Source of the DNA: HGM04593 sp045634365
GTDB lineage: Bacteria > Bacteroidota > Bacteroidia > Bacteroidales > Bacteroidaceae
Assembly (NCBI GenBank): GCA_045634365.1
Contig: JAZRAC010000042.1
Coordinates: forward strand, 1-64,000
Direction of reading: 5' to 3'
Length of the DNA stretch: 64,000 nucleotides
The position numbers and the translations under genes are program-made. The notes below the pieces were generated by a model, which saw only the letters and a program-made list of their open reading frames with translations, did no database searches and was not told the origin of the DNA. Below are positions 17,391-24,527 of the stretch, piece by piece. Positions within the stretch are counted from its first letter, which is position 1, and each line of letters starts with the position of its first letter.

Positions 17391-17753
17391 TTATTTCCTG
17401 TTTTTCACCTTTTCGATAAGCTCGGTGAGCTCTTCGAGGGAGATTTTCTCCTCCTCCACAAGCGACGATACTGCACCAAGATAGGAGTTTTTGAAATATT
17501 GGCTTATTATCTCCTTCAAACTCTTTTTGCCGTGCTCACTCCTGCTCACTGCCGCGTAGTATTGATAGGTGTTGCCGTATGCCTTGTGGGCAATGTAGCC
17601 CTTCTCTTCGAGCCCTCGTACAATGGTCGACAGGGTGTTTATGTGAGGCTTCGGCTCGTCGAAAAAGGGGATTAGCTCCTTCACGAACAGGGGGCCTTTT
17701 GTCCAAAAGAGGTTCATTATCTCCTCTTCTCTTTTTGTTAATCCTTTATTCAT
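17391..17753 (-). CDS. BlaI/MecI/CopY-family transcriptional repressor
   Basis: 120 residues. The winged-helix domain covers about residues 1-75 (LTKREEEIMNLFW, NTLSTIVRGLEEKGYI) and the C-terminal helices should dimerise. BlaI-type repressors bind operators as dimers and are inactivated when the partner M56 peptidase is triggered. The gene precedes and is co-transcribed with the M56 sensor (gap 11 bases). Three 17-bp palindromes lie directly upstream, one of them 6 bases from the ATG, so autorepression is very likely. The pair has no adjacent target other than itself. Confidence 0.93.
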   Translation of the reverse strand: MNKGLTKREEEIMNLFWTKGPLFVKELIPFFDEPKPHINTLSTIVRGLEEKGYIAHKAYGNTYQYYAAVSRSEHGKKSLKEIISQYFKNSYLGAVSSLVEEEKISLEELTELIEKVKNRK

Positions 17754-17758
17754 AGTTC

Positions 17759-17823
17759 AACTATATTTTTTAGTTTAATGCAAATAACTATAAATTTTAG
17801 TTGAGAAACTAATTTTTATAGTT
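17759..17823 (-). promoter_or_regulatory. Three 17-bp operator-like palindromes AACTA-N7-TAGTT upstream of the BlaI-type gene
   Basis: Sites at 17759-17775, 17786-17802 and 17807-17823 all share the form AACTA, seven A/T bases, TAGTT. The spacings are 27 and 21 bp, about two turns for the outer pair. The first begins 6 bases from the repressor start codon. The half-sites resemble the TACTA/TAGTA cores of known BlaI/MecI operators, so binding by the adjacent repressor is a strong inference. The rest of the gap (17824-17999) holds only a weak C/G hairpin followed by T-residues near 17936-17958. Confidence 0.8.
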
Positions 17824-17999
17824 AATAAATCTTAATGGTTGATGAGAATGTTGTGTAGGGCGGTTGAAATATAAAAACAGCATCGTTGCGAAACACTGCT
17901 ATTAGGCTTCCGGCTTTAACTGAATATTAACTCACCCGTCGATTCGGGGCGTTTTTTAATAGAACCGGTAATAATATATAATAAGGTGTAGCCGAGGAA

Positions 18000-18725
18000 T
18001 TATAGAATAGCAATTATGCCGCTAATAATCATAAGCAGGCAGACGGCACGGCGCAGAGTCTCGCGGCTGATTTTTTTGAAGCACCAGGCTCCCAAAAGAG
18101 AGCCTATGATAATACCTCCCACGCCCACGGCCCAATAGGTGAGAGTGTTGGGGGTGAAAAAGCCGGCACGGGCGCGGAATGCTGTGTAGAATAGGTTGAA
18201 TACCACCGATAGGGCCTGCATTGTGGCCATATATTTCATTTTGTCTTTTATGGTGCTTATGCAGTAGAGCACTACCGCGGGGCCGGGCATTGCGAACATT
18301 CCTCCCATTATGCCGCTAATGGTGCCTATTGCGGCTCGGGCTCCATTGGATTGCAGTGCCAACGATATTTTTTTCTCCCAAAAGAGAAAGTAGAGGGCTA
18401 CTGCCACAAGCACCACTCCCAGGCAACGTTTCATTGTGTCGTTACCAAGCTCCGCCATAAATTCTATGGCAAAAAAGGAGGCTACAATATTGAATAGGAT
18501 TATAATGGCTACGCTGCGCCAGCAGATGTGCCGCCAATGGCGCAGGGTGATGAAGAGTGCGGTGGTGCCGGCTAATAGTCCCGACAATGTGATGCTCTCG
18601 CCGTATGTTGGAAGTATGAAGGGGAAGAATATCATCACAAATATTCCGAACCCAAAGCCGCTTGCCCGCTGTATGAAACTGGCGGCAATTGCTAAAAGGA
18701 ATATGAGTGTGAGGGTGGTGGGCAT
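18000..18725 (-). CDS. TSUP-family (TauE/SafE) membrane transporter
   Basis: 241 residues from the ATG at 18725. An earlier TTG in frame at 18746 lies inside the terminator hairpin and is rejected. About eight membrane segments are visible, and the two-repeat TSUP layout shows in SGFGFGIFVMIFFPFILP and the second-half motif GIMGGMFAMPGPAVVLY. TSUP proteins export or import small sulfur compounds or organic acids; the substrate here cannot be inferred. It begins 8 bases after the hairpin that follows the carbamoyltransferase gene, so its transcription may depend on read-through. Confidence 0.88.
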   Translation of the reverse strand: MPTTLTLIFLLAIAASFIQRASGFGFGIFVMIFFPFILPTYGESITLSGLLAGTTALFITLRHWRHICWRSVAIIILFNIVASFFAIEFMAELGNDTMKRCLGVVLVAVALYFLFWEKKISLALQSNGARAAIGTISGIMGGMFAMPGPAVVLYCISTIKDKMKYMATMQALSVVFNLFYTAFRARAGFFTPNTLTYWAVGVGGIIIGSLLGAWCFKKISRETLRRAVCLLMIISGIIAIL

Positions 18726-18732
18726 AATGGGA

Positions 18733-18768
18733 ATAAGTTGCGCCAAAATTCATTTTGGCGCAACTTAT
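18733..18768 (-). terminator. Hairpin between the argF' gene and the TSUP gene
   Basis: A 17-bp stem pairs 18733-18749 with 18752-18768 (core AGTTGCGCCAAAA), effectively with a small loop. It starts 6 bases after the argF' stop and ends 7 bases before the TSUP start. It has no long U-run on the minus strand, so it may be a partial terminator or an mRNA stabiliser. Confidence 0.65.
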
Positions 18769-18773
18769 ATAGG

Positions 18774-19727
18774 TTAAAGATTTTCGATAATTCTTTTGAG
18801 TACCACGGTGGCCGAAATTTCGCGGTTGGCAGCCTCGGGGATGACAAGCGAGCGGGGGCTCTCTATTACATCGTCGGTGACAATCATATTGCGACGCACG
18901 GGCAGGCAGTGCATAAAGTGGGCGTTGTTGGTAACGGCCATCTGGCGGTCGCTCACGGTCCAGCTGCGGTCGGTACATATTACTTTGCCGTAGTTGTCGC
19001 CTGTGTAGGCTGCCCAGTTTTTGGCATATATAAAGTCGGCTCCCTCAAAGGCTTTCATCTGGTCGTACTCCACACGGGCGTTACCCACGAAGGCTGGGTC
19101 TAATTCGTAGCCCTTGGGGTGGGTGATTACAAAGTCGTAGTCGGCAGCGTTCATCCACTCGGCAAAGGAGTTTGGCACCGCTTGGGGCAGAGCCTTGGGG
19201 TGGGGGGCCCAAGTGAGCACCACTTTGGGGCGTTCTTTGGTCTTGTGCTCCTCTATGGTAATGAGGTCGGCAAAGCTTTGCAGGGGGTGGCGTGTGGCTG
19301 CCTCCATTGAGAATACCGGTCGGCCCGAGTATTTTATGAATTGGTTGAGGATTACTTCGTTGTAGTCGTCCTCTTTATTTTCGAAACGTGCAAAGGAACG
19401 TACGCCTATTACATCGCAGTAGCTGCCCATCACAGGGATTGCTTCGAGTATATGCTCAGGCTTGTCGCCGTCCATTATAACTCCGCGCTCTGTTTCCAAC
19501 TTCCACGCTCCTTGGTTAATGTCGAGCACAATTACATTCATTCCCAGATTGAGGGCTGCTTTTTGGGTGCTCAAACGGGTGCGCAGGCTGGAATTGAAGA
19601 ATACCATCATAAGGGTCTTGTTCTTGCCAAGCTCACAGTATTTGTAACGGTCGGCCTTTATTTCGAGGGCCTCTTTTACGGCATCTTTCAGATTGCCTAT
19701 GTCGTTTACGGTGATAAAGTTTCTCAT
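18774..19727 (-). CDS. argF': N-succinyl-L-ornithine carbamoyltransferase (ArgF')
   Basis: 317 residues. It transfers the carbamoyl group from carbamoyl phosphate to N-succinylornithine in the succinylated arginine pathway known from Bacteroides fragilis. The phosphate-binding loop is SSLRTR (46-51), with HPLQ and HCLPVRR further on. Residue 90 is Pro in GDKPEHILE; in the characterised family Pro here goes with N-succinyl specificity and Glu with N-acetyl specificity. The sequence closely follows the B. fragilis enzyme as I remember it. No other arginine gene is adjacent. The start MRNFITVNDI is the family-typical one. Confidence 0.9.
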   Translation of the reverse strand: MRNFITVNDIGNLKDAVKEALEIKADRYKYCELGKNKTLMMVFFNSSLRTRLSTQKAALNLGMNVIVLDINQGAWKLETERGVIMDGDKPEHILEAIPVMGSYCDVIGVRSFARFENKEDDYNEVILNQFIKYSGRPVFSMEAATRHPLQSFADLITIEEHKTKERPKVVLTWAPHPKALPQAVPNSFAEWMNAADYDFVITHPKGYELDPAFVGNARVEYDQMKAFEGADFIYAKNWAAYTGDNYGKVICTDRSWTVSDRQMAVTNNAHFMHCLPVRRNMIVTDDVIESPRSLVIPEAANREISATVVLKRIIENL

Positions 19728-19767
19728 TTTTGTTTTTTGTATATGTTGTTATTCTTTTTATTTCTTT

Positions 19768-19894
19768 GGGCGCACACATCGGTGCGCCCCTACATATTAT
19801 TGCCCAATTGTCATCTGTTGTAGAGGCAGACCGGCGTGTCTGCCCGTTGTTTGTGTTCTGTTTCTTTTGGGCACACCGATGTGTGCGCCCCTAC
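19768..19894. repeat. Cluster of three short G/C-rich hairpin repeats
   Basis: GGGCGCAC-ACATCG-GTGCGCCC (19768-19789), GGCAGAC-CGGCGT-GTCTGCC (19825-19844) and a third hairpin at 19869-19890 (GGGCACAC/GTGTGCGCCC). All are followed or preceded by the same flank (CCCTAC or GTAGAGG). They look like short interspersed hairpin repeats of the kind common between Bacteroidales genes. They fill the gap between tamB and argF' and could act as terminators or transcript-end stabilisers. Confidence 0.75.
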
Positions 19895-19938
19895 TACGAT
19901 TGTACCCGATGCGGCGCTACCGGTTGCGAATATAGTAT

Positions 19939-22900
19939 TTATTTTTCTGTTTCTTGTTTTTTGTCCTCTTTTTTGTTGCGCAACCACCATCGCCACTCGT
20001 CGAAATTGTGACGCAGTATTATGCCGGCACCCTGTGTGGTGAGGGTGGCATCGGAGAAGTAGCGGTCGTTGGTCTTATTATAGGCTTTGAGGCTTACGTT
20101 ACCACTCTTGTTGAGCAGCCACTGTACCTCAAAGTCGCCCACAAAGTTGCTGTTGGCCAACGGGTTCTCGCGGTAGCCGAAGTTTCCGTTTATGAGCAGG
20201 CGGTTGTCGAGCAGGCGGCCTTCGAGAATACCCTCAACCTCCATACTGTTCCAACCACGCTCGCTGCTGCTGAAATTTCCCGAGATATTCCAGTTGCGGT
20301 TGTCTATTACGCGCGACAGCATATTGTTGAGCTGCCCCGAGATTGTATTTGAAATAAGCGCCTCCATTGCCGTGGAACTTTCGGCACTTCCTTCGCTGCG
20401 GTTGTAGTCGTAGGTGTAGAATTTACCAATGCCCATAAGGTAGATAAACTGCATATTCTTCTGCTCGGGGGTGTTTACCATACTTGCCAGAAGCTCGCGT
20501 TCTTCTTCGCCTGCATCGGGCAACTCAATGTCGAAGTTCAGTTGCGGAGCTTCGAGCTTGCCGGTGATGTCCATCAGGCAGTGTACTTTAACGTTTTTGT
20601 GTCGCTTGCCGCTGGGGTCGAGGTCGCTGAGCGAGGCACTTGGTACAAGGTATCTTGTTTTTAGGTTAAGGTCGGCAAGGAAGGGGTCGCCGTTAAATTC
20701 AAGGGAGCTTCCCTTGGTAATGTCGAACTCCTTGGGGAAGATATCCTGCATAGTGAACTTGTATGTTCCTCTTTCAAGGTCGAGCCTTCCCTTCATACTG
20801 AACCCTTCTTTCTCGTCGTATATGGCGGTGATGGGGCCGTTGCCGTATAGGTCTATGTAGTCGCCGGTCTTGCGGTTGGTGAGAACTTTCAACTGTATGT
20901 CGGGAGTTACATCTATCATAAATTCGAGGTTTAGGCGGCTCAACAGGCTTTTTTGTGTGGCGGGTTCCTCTTCCTCGTTGTTGTTTGGTTGTAAGCGGGT
21001 GGGTTGCTTTTTGTTTCTGTCGGTGAATTTTATGAACTTATTTGCCGACGAGGTTCCCATCGTTCCGGCGTCGTACACAAAGTAGGAGTTGCCGTCGCTA
21101 CGAACATCGGCGTGTATGAAGAGGCCTTTGTTGTTGGCGGTGATATTGGCATTGCCGGTGGCAAAGGCTCGCCCGTGGAAAGGGTTAGAGCCAAAATCTT
21201 CGCTATGATAGGCGAGAAGTTTTTCGGCTTTTACATCGAGGTTGCAGGTGAAGTTCCCGAGGCAGTTGTGGTCGATACTGCCCGAAACGTAACCGATGTT
21301 TCTGTAACTATCGGAAATGAGGCCGCGATTGAAACTTATTTTGTTGTGTGTGAGTGTCACTGTGTCGTTTATGAGTGTATAAATAACGTTGGTGCTTGCC
21401 ACGCGCAACGGGCCGTTGGCAACGGCTTTGCCAATGAGGTTTATGTGGCTCATAGGGCCTATTACATATATTTGTCCGGTGGCGGTTGCATCAACATCAG
21501 ATAGTATCTCGCTGAGCATACTGTTGAGGAAGGAGAGCTTTGTGCGGTCGGCGTCGATGCAGAGGTTTATGGTGTCGTTGGTGGGAGATACAAAGCCGTG
21601 AACAACGGTGTGTGCTTTGTCAGGGGTGTGAATGTCGCCACGCATTACAATGGATTTTTCTTTTTCGTCCCACTCGGCTTTGAAGTTAAGGTCGCCCATA
21701 TAGCCTTTCTCGAACAGGAAACTGTCTACTTTTAGTGCGCTGCTGAATTGTGGGGAGGTTAATGCACTGCCGAGTATGACGTTGCCTGTGGCGTTGCCGC
21801 CAAACTCTACCGAATGGAAATTTACAAGGTCGAGTATGCTTTCCAGCTTAATATCTTTTAGCTCTACGTTGAGAATATCGTCGGGGGTTTTGCCGAGCTT
21901 GCCTTTTGCATAGAGGGTTTTTTGCTCGTTGGCAAGCCGCAGATTGTCGATTGTTATTTCGTCGGCATTGCCTTTTATGTTGCAACGGGAAATTTCCCAT
22001 GGTGTGTTGTTGTAAACTATGCGGCTCGGGGAGATGGTGGCGTCGGCCTGTAATTTGTCTTTGGCTTTTGCAAGTGTAACATCGAATTTTACAGCTCCGT
22101 TGTTTACGGGGGTGGTGTCGTTGGCCCAATCGAGTGCTGTGTTTATGGTGTTGTTGCACATTGTGGTGTTCACGTTAAAGGTGAGCTCTTTTGTACTCTT
22201 TTTGCCTTGTGGTGCTTTAAGGGTGCTTTTTATGCTTGCTGCATTGTTGTTGGCAATTAGCTCGGCGTTTATGTTGTTGAAACGTTGTTCGTTTATTGTG
22301 GCGTTGGAGAGGTCTATTTTTGCGTGGAATAGTTTTCTGTTGTCGTCGCAAAGGCCTGTGATTGTGGAGCGGTCGCGTATGGCTATGGGCAGTTGCAGGA
22401 GGTTACTTATGATGGTGGTGTTTTTAATGTTGAAATTAAAGACGTATGAATTGTCGGTGCGTGCTATGTTTTTCTTGTCGAGGAGTGCGGGGAGGTGGGT
22501 CTTGGTAATATTTTCGAATGTGCCTAAGAGTGAGGCGTAATTGAATTGTCCGGCTATTTTGGCGTCGAGAAAGTCGGAGTTTATGATGAGGCTTCGGTTG
22601 TCGAGCAGATTATTGTCGACAATATGCACTCTGCGTATCTTATTGCTCTTTGTCGCTGTTTCTTGCAGGATGTTGTTTATTTTAAGGTCGAACAGCGATT
22701 TTCCCTGTTTGTAGATATTGTATGCTCCCTCTATTTCGGCCGAGATTTTGCCATTATCGCCGTTGCTTATGTTGAGGCTGTGTGGCTTAATAGAGTCGAT
22801 GCTTGCGCTTATTTTTATCTCTTTATGTTCTTTCTGTGTCGATGCGCAGAGGATGTGTCCGGTGGCGTTGGGGTCGTTGCTGTAAATTCGGGCTGTGAAA

Positions 22901-24273
22901 CTCTTGGTGTTGTATGAGCCGTTTATCTCTATGGGGGAGTATGTGTAGCCTTTGTATGTGAGTGCGCTGACGATGGAAGATATTTGAATTTCGGGGTTCG
23001 CAGTTTGTGCGTTGCCTTGAATGTCGGCATTTATGTTGCACGAACCGAAATTCTCGTCTTTCAGAATATTGTTGAGGTTTACATTTTGCCCTCGCAGGGT
23101 TGCCGTGTATGCTTGGCTGCGGTCTATTTGAGCGTGCAGGGCGAGGTCGCCGCTGTTGCAATTGAGGGTGAAATTGCTCGAAATTTTGCGGTTGTTGTCG
23201 GCCGTGGCTGTTCCGGTGAGTGTGATAGTGCCCAAGCGTTTCGCAATATCGAGCGTTCCCAATTGGTCGTCGAGCAACGCTTGCAGATGGGGAATTGCAG
23301 CTGGGGTTATTGTAATGTTGTTTATGGCGAGGGTGCCTTCTCTTGGATTGAACAGCTCTTTGGTCTTTGCATTAACTTGCAGTGCGAGGCTTTTGTCGGA
23401 GGTGGAGAGGGTTAACGCTCCTTGTGTGTGCTTGCCGTAACTGCCGATGCTTGCATTGAATTTTATGAGGGGCAGTCCTTCGGTGTTTAAAATAGGAAGG
23501 AAGGATGCAAAGTCGGCGAGGGCGAGACGCTCGCAGTTTATTGTTCCGTTGATGCTTGTTCCTTCTGCGGATATTGCTATCTGTTTGGCTTTAATGTGGC
23601 TCTGTGGCAGTTTTATGAACAGATTGCCTATGGTTGAGCCTTTGCTGTTTGCATCTATCTTTGCCGACAGGCGGTCGAGGGTGAATCCTTTTGCCTCTCT
23701 TCCCGAGATTGAGCGCAGGTAGAGGCTCAATGTGTCGCCGGTGAGTTTTTTGAGGGATAGGTTACAGGTAACATCTTCCACTCTTATGTGCGAGGAGTCG
23801 AAAATGGAGTCTTTGCGCTCTTCATTCTCAATGTCGTAGGTGAGGGTGCCTTCGTATAGCTGTATTTGGTTTATACGTAGGTTGGGGGGTGTTTTTTTTG
23901 TGGCGGTGCTGTCGCCTGCGAGTTTGTCGAGGATGAATTGTATGTTCAAGGGGTTGCCCACACTCTTGCGACGGAGTGTGACGGTGGGTTGCCCGATGAT
24001 GAGTGTGTTTATGCGAATGTCGCCTTTGAGTATATACAGGGGCGACAGATGGGCGGTTATCTTGGGAATTGTGAGGGCTGTGTCGCCCTGCTCGTCGGTA
24101 ATTGCAATGGATTTTACAATCACCTTGTTGATGTGCTGAACCTGTACCGAACCGATGCTTATGGGGAGGTCGCTCAATTTTTGCAGGGCACGAGTGATAT
24201 TGTCGGCTGCTCGCTCCTGGATAGATTCGAGGCGTAATAGCAGTGATGTTCCATAGACTATGGTGGCAATCAC
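19939..24273 (-). CDS. tamB: Translocation/assembly module protein TamB-like (DUF490), start uncertain
   Basis: At least 1,444 residues. TamB proteins are anchored in the inner membrane and span the periplasm as a long beta-taco that moves lipid or assists outer membrane protein assembly. The C-terminal DUF490 domain is clear (about residues 1100-1410, including SSERGWNSMEVEGILEGRLL), preceded by long repetitive beta-structure. The coordinates start at a GTG, but the frame stays open upstream for 21 codons (to a stop at 24337-24339), and these encode part of the membrane anchor (IKYILITLAVIATIVYG). No ATG, GTG or TTG is available there. A single missing base in the A5 tract at 24330-24334 would join it to the ATG at 24350 (see findings). 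Confidence 0.88.
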   Translation of the reverse strand: MIATIVYGTSLLLRLESIQERAADNITRALQKLSDLPISIGSVQVQHINKVIVKSIAITDEQGDTALTIPKITAHLSPLYILKGDIRINTLIIGQPTVTLRRKSVGNPLNIQFILDKLAGDSTATKKTPPNLRINQIQLYEGTLTYDIENEERKDSIFDSSHIRVEDVTCNLSLKKLTGDTLSLYLRSISGREAKGFTLDRLSAKIDANSKGSTIGNLFIKLPQSHIKAKQIAISAEGTSINGTINCERLALADFASFLPILNTEGLPLIKFNASIGSYGKHTQGALTLSTSDKSLALQVNAKTKELFNPREGTLAINNITITPAAIPHLQALLDDQLGTLDIAKRLGTITLTGTATADNNRKISSNFTLNCNSGDLALHAQIDRSQAYTATLRGQNVNLNNILKDENFGSCNINADIQGNAQTANPEIQISSIVSALTYKGYTYSPIEINGSYNTKSFTARIYSNDPNATGHILCASTQKEHKEIKISASIDSIKPHSLNISNGDNGKISAEIEGAYNIYKQGKSLFDLKINNILQETATKSNKIRRVHIVDNNLLDNRSLIINSDFLDAKIAGQFNYASLLGTFENITKTHLPALLDKKNIARTDNSYVFNFNIKNTTIISNLLQLPIAIRDRSTITGLCDDNRKLFHAKIDLSNATINEQRFNNINAELIANNNAASIKSTLKAPQGKKSTKELTFNVNTTMCNNTINTALDWANDTTPVNNGAVKFDVTLAKAKDKLQADATISPSRIVYNNTPWEISRCNIKGNADEITIDNLRLANEQKTLYAKGKLGKTPDDILNVELKDIKLESILDLVNFHSVEFGGNATGNVILGSALTSPQFSSALKVDSFLFEKGYMGDLNFKAEWDEKEKSIVMRGDIHTPDKAHTVVHGFVSPTNDTINLCIDADRTKLSFLNSMLSEILSDVDATATGQIYVIGPMSHINLIGKAVANGPLRVASTNVIYTLINDTVTLTHNKISFNRGLISDSYRNIGYVSGSIDHNCLGNFTCNLDVKAEKLLAYHSEDFGSNPFHGRAFATGNANITANNKGLFIHADVRSDGNSYFVYDAGTMGTSSANKFIKFTDRNKKQPTRLQPNNNEEEEPATQKSLLSRLNLEFMIDVTPDIQLKVLTNRKTGDYIDLYGNGPITAIYDEKEGFSMKGRLDLERGTYKFTMQDIFPKEFDITKGSSLEFNGDPFLADLNLKTRYLVPSASLSDLDPSGKRHKNVKVHCLMDITGKLEAPQLNFDIELPDAGEEERELLASMVNTPEQKNMQFIYLMGIGKFYTYDYNRSEGSAESSTAMEALISNTISGQLNNMLSRVIDNRNWNISGNFSSSERGWNSMEVEGILEGRLLDNRLLINGNFGYRENPLANSNFVGDFEVQWLLNKSGNVSLKAYNKTNDRYFSDATLTTQGAGIILRHNFDEWRWWLRNKKEDKKQETEK

Positions 24274-24305
24274 GGCAAGTGTGATAAGTATGTATTTAAT
24301 GGCTT

Positions 24306-24350
24306 TTATATTGTTTCCTCCCCTTGTAGTTTTTGTTCACAATCGTGCAT
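24306..24350 (-). other. Short frame at the tamB 5' end: either leader or frameshifted true start
   Basis: ATG at 24350 opens MHDCEQKLQGEETI and stops at 24306. It begins about 10 bases downstream of the expected transcription start. It is one frame off from tamB, and adding one A to the A5 tract at 24330-24334 would fuse them as MHDCEQKTTRGGNNIKAIKY. A purine-rich AGGGGAGGA lies inside. Confidence 0.45.
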
Positions 24351-24367
24351 TTTCGCATCTTTGATGC

Positions 24368-24375
24368 AAAAATAA
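24368..24375 (-). promoter_or_regulatory. -7 box of tamB
   Basis: On the minus strand TATTTTTG (24375-24368) matches TAnnTTTG. Transcription should begin near 24360, just before the ATG at 24350. Confidence 0.55.
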
Positions 24376-24493
24376 TAGATTTTATTGTTTATTGCCTGCT
24401 TGTGTGGCGTTAAATATGCTGTTCGGTGTCTTAATTTTTGTTTTTTTACAAATTATTGTGGTGTTAATGGGTGTTGCTACCGTTTAAAATTTG

Positions 24494-24501
24494 TATCTTC
24501 G
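24494..24501 (+). promoter_or_regulatory. -7 box of the SLC13 permease gene
   Basis: TATCTTCG lies 27-34 bases before the ATG at 24528 and rules out the in-frame ATG at 24471. Confidence 0.6.
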
Positions 24502-24527
24502 CGCTATATTTCGAGATTTTTAAATTT

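Noticed and set aside
17936..17958. Plus-strand terminator (CCCG/CGGG stem followed by Ts)
   Set aside because: The stem is only 4 bp and no plus-strand gene ends nearby.
24471..24527. N-terminal extension of the SLC13 permease
   Set aside because: It lies across the -7 box at 24494-24501, and the hydrophobic first helix begins at the ATG at 24528.
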